Origin: Chloroflexota bacterium
GTDB lineage: Bacteria > Chloroflexota > UBA6077 > JACQUR01
Direction of reading: 5' to 3'
Length of the DNA stretch: 7,981 nt
Assembly: GCA_016210245.1 (NCBI GenBank)
Contig: JACQUR010000456.1
Location: 1 to 7,981, forward strand
Shown: positions 5,700 to 7,981 of the stretch, one piece after another
Position numbering within the stretch: the stretch's first letter is position 1
Layout of the letters: each line of letters starts with the position of its first letter
The notes under the pieces: model-generated
What the model saw: the letters and a program-made list of their open reading frames with translations, nothing else
The model's database searches: none
Told to the model about the DNA's origin: nothing
Made by a program: the position numbers and the translations under genes

Positions 5700-6608
5700 C
5701 TATGCCGTCTCCGCCGGCTCCTCGGGAGCTGGTTCTCGGGTCTGCTCCTCGGCCGCCTCAACCGGCTCCTCCAGAGCCGGTCCGAGGGCCGGTTCCTCGG
5801 CCGCCTCAACCGGCGCCTCCAGGACCGGTCCGAGGGCCGGTTCCTCGGCCGCCTCAACCGGCTCCTCCAGAACCGGTGGCAGGGCCGGCGCCTCGGCCAC
5901 CTCCCCCCGCTCATCCTGAGCTGGTCGAAGGACCTGAGCTGGTCGAAGGACCGGAGCCCGCCCAGAGATGGGGCGGCCGCGCACCTCGCGGGTCAACTGC
6001 TCGCTCAGCGCTACCACCGCCTCGCGCGTCATCAAGAGCTTCCGATACTTGAGCACATCCAGGAGGTTGAGGCCCCCCGGCGTCACCGCGCGCACCCCGG
6101 GCAAGTTGGCTGAAGCTCGCGCCACCGCCTCGTCTCGCTCGGGCAGGACGATCAACGCGCTCTCGGCGACCTCGAGGGCGTGGAGCACGCCCAGCATGGC
6201 CTTCGCCCGGGGCGCCTCGATCTGCAGCGCCTCGACGACGATCAACGCCTGCTGCGCCACCTTGTCGGAGAGGGCCGAGCGCATGGCCAGCCGGCGCATC
6301 TTCCTGGGCACCTGCTGCTCGTACGAGCGCGGGTGGGGTCCGAAGATGATCCCGCCCCCGCGATAGTGCGGGGCTCGAGTCGAGCCCTGGCGCGCGTGGC
6401 CGGTGCCCTTCTGGCGGTAGGGCTTCTTCCCCCCGCCGGACACCTCGCCCCGCGTCTTGGTGTCGGCGGTCCCGCGGCGGGCGTTCGCCTGCTGCGCCAC
6501 GACCGCCTGGTGGACCACCGCCCGGTTGGGCGTGATGCCAAACACCCGCTCGTCCAGCTCGAGCCGGCCCACCACTTCGCCCTGCACGTTCCTCACCGGT
6601 ACTTCCAT
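5700..6608 (-). CDS. rplD: 50S ribosomal protein L4 with repetitive acidic C-terminal tail
   Basis: L4 binds 23S rRNA, and its loop reaches the exit tunnel. In E. coli it also autoregulates the S10 operon. The core is intact: RRGTADTKTRGEVSGGGKKPYRQKGTGHARQGSTRAPHYRGGG (about 44-86), HPRSYEQQVPRKMRRLAMRSALS (92-114) and GGLNLLDVLKYRKLLMTREAVVAL (178-201). A normal L4 ends close to here, at 200-215 residues. This one continues for about 85-90 more: a doubled VLRPAQ (220-231) and four 16-residue Glu/Pro/Ala units (239-302). I prefer the ATG at 6608 (302 residues, GGGAAGG six bases away). The GTG one codon earlier overlaps the rplC stop and is possible. The tail is in frame and ends just before the rplW ribosome-binding site, so it is presumably translated. 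Confidence 0.97.
   Translation of the reverse strand: MEVPVRNVQGEVVGRLELDERVFGITPNRAVVHQAVVAQQANARRGTADTKTRGEVSGGGKKPYRQKGTGHARQGSTRAPHYRGGGIIFGPHPRSYEQQVPRKMRRLAMRSALSDKVAQQALIVVEALQIEAPRAKAMLGVLHALEVAESALIVLPERDEAVARASANLPGVRAVTPGGLNLLDVLKYRKLLMTREAVVALSEQLTREVRGRPISGRAPVLRPAQVLRPAQDERGEVAEAPALPPVLEEPVEAAEEPALGPVLEAPVEAAEEPALGPALEEPVEAAEEQTREPAPEEPAETA
5703..5894 (-). repeat. 48-bp tandem repeat encoding the L4 tail
   Basis: Four successive 48-base units encode 16-residue blocks that run exactly to the stop codon: EAPALPPVLEEPVEAA, EEPALGPVLEAPVEAA, EEPALGPALEEPVEAA and a diverged EEQTREPAPEEPAETA. The second and third units are almost identical in DNA, implying recent expansion. Some units contain a short inverted repeat, for example ACCGGCTC at 5761-5768 with GAGCCGGT at 5774-5781. 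Confidence 0.92.
5915..5950. repeat. Doubled 18-bp dispersed-repeat-like sequence inside rplD
   Basis: The plus strand carries CCTGAGCTGGTCGAAGGA twice, back to back (5915-5932 and 5933-5950), preceded by TCAT. This closely resembles a very common dispersed intergenic motif of many bacterial genomes (of the type TCATCCTGAGCTTGTCGAAGGA, cited from memory). Here it is read in frame as VLRPAQ VLRPAQ DE, at the junction between the L4 core and the acidic repeats. Confidence 0.8.
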
Positions 6609-7234
6609 CACGCGCCTTCCCGCTTCCGGATCATGAGCAGGCCGCCATTGGCGCCCGGCACCGCGCCACCCAGCGCCACCAGGTTCCGCTCCGGGTCCAC
6701 CTGGACCACCCGCAGGTTTTGCACGGTCACCCGCTCACTCCCCATGTGGCCCGCCATGCGCAGCCCCTTCAGCACTCGTCCGGGCGTCGTGCCAGAGCCG
6801 ATAGAGCCCGGGCGGCGCCAGCGGTCGGACTGGCCGTGGGTCTTGGGGCCACCGGCAAACCCATGGCGCTTGACCACGCCCGCGAAGCCATGCCCCTTCG
6901 AGACGCCGATCACGTCCACTCGGTCACCCGGCTTGAACATGCCGACGTCGATCTTCGCCCCCACCTGGACGCCCTCGAGGCTATCGGTCGGCACCTCCCG
7001 CAAGTGCCGCAGGGCCGGCACTTGCTTGAGGTGCCCTCGCTCCGGCTTGTTGAGCTTGCGCGCCGACTCGTACCCGATCTGCACGGCCTCGTAGCCGTCG
7101 CGCTCCTGCGTCTTGACCTGGGTGACAAAGCACGGCCCCGCCTGAACCAGCGTGGTCGCGGTCGCCACCCCCTGCGCGTCGAACAGCCGAGTCATGCCCA
7201 GTTTTCGGCCCAGTATTCCTTGAATCACAGCCAT
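6608..7234 (-). CDS. rplC: 50S ribosomal protein L3
   Basis: L3 is an early-assembling 50S protein whose central loop reaches the peptidyl transferase centre. The 208 residues are typical. MAVIQGILGRKLGMTRLFDAQG (1-22), the loop region GVSKGHGFAGVVKRHGF (110-126), PGSIGSGTTPGRVLKGLRMAGHMG (142-165) and VTVQNLRVVQVDPERNLVALGGAVPG (169-194) identify it. Where E. coli has the methylated glutamine in GQNQTPG, this protein has GSGTTPG, so that modification site is absent, as in many non-enterobacterial L3 proteins. No good ribosome-binding site precedes the ATG: the upstream bases are TGTGGGAT after a heptanucleotide array. The first 12 bases of the gene are duplicated 86 bases upstream. The stop overlaps the rplD start. 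Confidence 0.98.
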   Translation of the reverse strand: MAVIQGILGRKLGMTRLFDAQGVATATTLVQAGPCFVTQVKTQERDGYEAVQIGYESARKLNKPERGHLKQVPALRHLREVPTDSLEGVQVGAKIDVGMFKPGDRVDVIGVSKGHGFAGVVKRHGFAGGPKTHGQSDRWRRPGSIGSGTTPGRVLKGLRMAGHMGSERVTVQNLRVVQVDPERNLVALGGAVPGANGGLLMIRKREGA

Positions 7235-7376
7235 ATCCCACAGCCGATTTTGGATTTTGGATTTTGGATTTTGGATTGAGGTTTGGAACCCGTCCTAATC
7301 CAAGATCCAATCACAGCCATCCCACAGTCGATCCTGGATTCTGGATCGAGGTTCGGCCCTCGTCCTAATCCAAAAT
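7223..7376. repeat. Imperfect tandem duplication of the rplC 5' end and leader
   Basis: The block starting AATCACAGCCAT at 7223 recurs at 7309, a period of 86 bases. Shared parts in order are AATCACAGCCAT, a CCCACAGYCGAT segment (7237-7248; 7321-7332), the GGATT-containing part, GAGGTTYGG, and CGTCCTAATCCAARATCC (7291-7308; 7361-7378). The first copy includes the true rplC start codon and its immediate leader. The second copy is shorter in its heptanucleotide part and has diverged by several substitutions. Together they make up nearly all of the 165-base rpsJ-rplC gap. Confidence 0.85.
7225..7320 (-). CDS. Possible 31-codon leader ORF created by duplication of the rplC start
   Basis: A copy of the rplC start (ATG GCT GTG ATT) at 7320-7309 opens a frame of 31 codons. 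It runs through the heptanucleotide array, reading MAVIGSWIRTGSKPQ and then repeat-derived KIQNPKSKI-type residues. It ends in TGA at 7227-7225, eight to ten bases inside rplC in another frame. The upstream context, CTGTGGG directly before ATG, is nearly the same as that of rplC itself. It has no recognisable family and is probably a by-product of the duplication. If translated, ribosomes would terminate on top of the rplC start. Existence as an open frame is certain, translation is speculative. Confidence 0.25.
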   Translation of the reverse strand: MAVIGSWIRTGSKPQSKIQNPKSKIGCGIWL

Positions 7377-7398
7377 CCAAAATCCAAAATCCAAAATC
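7246..7398. repeat. Heptanucleotide arrays forming a 32-bp perfect inverted repeat
   Basis: Bases 7246-7277 are four GATTTTG units plus GATT. Bases 7367-7398 are AATC plus four CAAAATC units. The two arms are exact reverse complements of 32 bases, separated by 89 bases that contain further GGATT/AATCC pieces. The right arm ends one base before the rpsJ stop codon and the left arm ends 11 bases from the rplC start codon. The array therefore exactly fills the untranslated space. This is a short tandemly repeated repetitive sequence of the type known in cyanobacteria and, to my memory, common in Chloroflexota. In RNA it could form a long stem spanning the intercistronic region. Confidence 0.93.
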
Positions 7399-7399
7399 G

Positions 7400-7708
7400 C
7401 TAGAGCTTGATTTCGATATCGACGCCCGCGGGCACGTTCAGTCGCATGAGGGCATCAACCGTCTTCGACGTCGGCTCGAGGACGTCGATCAGCCGCTTGT
7501 GCGTCCGCATCTCGAACTGCTCCCGCGAGTCCTTGTCAATGAATGGCGATCGGATCACCGTGAACTTCTCGATCTTCGTGGGCAGCGGCACCGGCCCGGC
7601 GACCTGGGCGCCAGTCCGCTCCGCGGTTTCCACAATCTGCTGCGCAGACTGGTCGAGAATCTTGTGATCAAACGCCTTCAGCCGAATCCGAATCCTTTGC
7701 TTCGGCAT
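7400..7708 (-). CDS. rpsJ: 30S ribosomal protein S10
   Basis: S10 is a 30S head protein and, in many bacteria, the NusE partner of NusB in transcription antitermination. The 102 residues equal the family norm. The sequence QRIRIRLKAFDHKILDQSAQQIVETAERTGA (4-34), GPVPLPTKIEKFTVIRSPF (38-56), the loop KDSREQFEMRTHKRLIDVLEP (59-79) and LNVPAGVDIEIKL at the end are canonical. The ATG has GAGG six bases upstream. It is first of the S10 genes and is preceded by tuf across a 95-base gap that contains a long hairpin. I see no clear promoter there, so read-through from tuf is possible. Confidence 0.98.
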   Translation of the reverse strand: MPKQRIRIRLKAFDHKILDQSAQQIVETAERTGAQVAGPVPLPTKIEKFTVIRSPFIDKDSREQFEMRTHKRLIDVLEPTSKTVDALMRLNVPAGVDIEIKL

Positions 7709-7721
7709 CCCCTACCTCGAT

Positions 7722-7797
7722 TGTAGATTCGAGATGTGAGAGTGAAGAGTGCAGATTGAATAATCTGCACTATGCACTCTCACATCTCGAGTCTACA
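7722..7797. repeat. Long imperfect palindrome in the tuf-rpsJ gap
   Basis: Outer arms 7722-7744 and 7775-7797 pair over 23 bases with a single mismatch. After a 3x3 internal loop, inner arms AGTGCAGATT (7748-7757) and AATCTGCACT (7762-7771) pair perfectly around a four-base loop. The whole 76-base element forms one stem covering almost the entire gap. On the transcribed strand it is followed by ATCGAGGTAGGGG and the rpsJ start, with no T-run, so it is not a standard intrinsic terminator. The arm next to rpsJ ends 13 bases before the ATG. It is AT-richer than the surrounding genes, and part of the arm can be read as degenerate seven-base units (GAGAGTG, AAGAGTG, CAGATTG). Confidence 0.9.
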
Positions 7798-7803
7798 CTT
7801 CCG

Positions 7804-7981
7804 CTACGCCTTCACCTCGGTGATCACTCCGGCGCCCACGGTGCGCCCGCCTTCGCGGATCGCGAACCGCAGCCCTTCCTCCAGCGCCACCGGCGTGATC
7901 AGCTCCACGTCCATCCGCACGTTGTCCCCGGGCATCACCATCTCCACCCCGGCTGGCAAGTGCAGGTCGCCCGTCACGTCC
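7804..7981 (-). CDS. tuf: Elongation factor Tu, C-terminal fragment (cut by window edge)
   Basis: EF-Tu is the GTPase that delivers aminoacyl-tRNA to the ribosomal A site. Only the last 58 residues and the TAG stop lie in the window. They belong to the C-terminal beta-barrel (domain III). DVTGDLHLPAG, VEMVMPGDNVRMDVEL and EGLRFAIREGGRTVGAGVIT are hallmark end-of-protein segments, so the identification is secure. The 5' part, with the GTPase domain, is beyond the right edge. Its position directly before rpsJ, on the same strand, is the str-S10 junction seen in many bacteria. The fragment looks intact and in frame to the stop. Confidence 0.97.
   Translation of the reverse strand, partial: DVTGDLHLPAGVEMVMPGDNVRMDVELITPVALEEGLRFAIREGGRTVGAGVITEVKA

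Noticed and set aside
6608..7234. Loss of the methylated glutamine site in L3 as a novelty
   Set aside because: Many bacterial L3 proteins outside the enterobacteria lack that glutamine, so GSGTTPG is ordinary.
7246..7398. CRISPR-like array in the rpsJ-rplC gap
   Set aside because: The units are seven bases with no spacers, and the two arrays face opposite ways. No cas genes are present.
7722..7797. Intrinsic transcription terminator after tuf
   Set aside because: The stem is very long and is not followed by a T-run on the transcribed strand. The same absence applies to the hairpins at 654-719 and 4120-4184.
7709..7803. A promoter for the S10 genes in the tuf-rpsJ gap
   Set aside because: The gap is mostly palindrome, and I could not find a convincing pair of -35 and -10 boxes on the minus strand.

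Overview
The window holds part of a bacterial S10-spc ribosomal protein gene cluster. Every gene lies on the minus strand, so transcription runs from right to left. In that order the genes are: the 3' end of tuf (EF-Tu), rpsJ (S10), rplC (L3), rplD (L4), rplW (L23), rplB (L2), rpsS (S19), rplV (L22), rpsC (S3), rplP (L16), rpmC (L29), rpsQ (S17), rplN (L14), rplX (L24), rplE (L5), a zinc-type rpsN/rpsZ (S14) and rpsH (S8). The classical order is unbroken. It gives fifteen of the proteins that build both ribosomal subunits, preceded by the elongation factor that delivers aminoacyl-tRNA to them. The next gene beyond base 1 would be expected to be rplF, but it is not in the window.

The DNA is GC-rich. 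The short zinc-binding S14, an L24 with a CxxC...CxxC ribbon, and tuf directly before rpsJ are bacterial and not proteobacterial in flavour. The intergenic heptanucleotide arrays (GATTTTG/CAAAATC and TCAGCCA/TGGCTGA types) and the GC-rich nested inverted repeats resemble dispersed repeats I associate with Chloroflexota and cyanobacteria. A Chloroflexota member is my best guess at the host, but this is inference and not proven from the window.

Coding density is very high from rplV to rplE and from rpsZ to rpsH. Genes there are separated by 1-12 bases or overlap by four (rpmC/rplP, rpsQ/rplN), which implies translational coupling. The larger gaps are different. Five gaps of about 80-165 bases (tuf-rpsJ, rpsJ-rplC, rplW-rplB, rpsS-rplV, rplE-rpsZ) are each largely filled by a different inverted or heptameric repeat. 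None has a T-run placed to make a convincing intrinsic terminator. There is no stretch over 300 bases without a gene, and I see no tRNA, rRNA, transposase or CRISPR array.

I did not find a new enzymatic or defence system. The unusual content is the invasion of an essential, highly expressed operon by several families of palindromic repeats. This includes a tandem duplication that copied the start of rplC, and a dispersed-repeat-like sequence plus a 48-bp tandem repeat that are translated as an acidic C-terminal tail on ribosomal protein L4.
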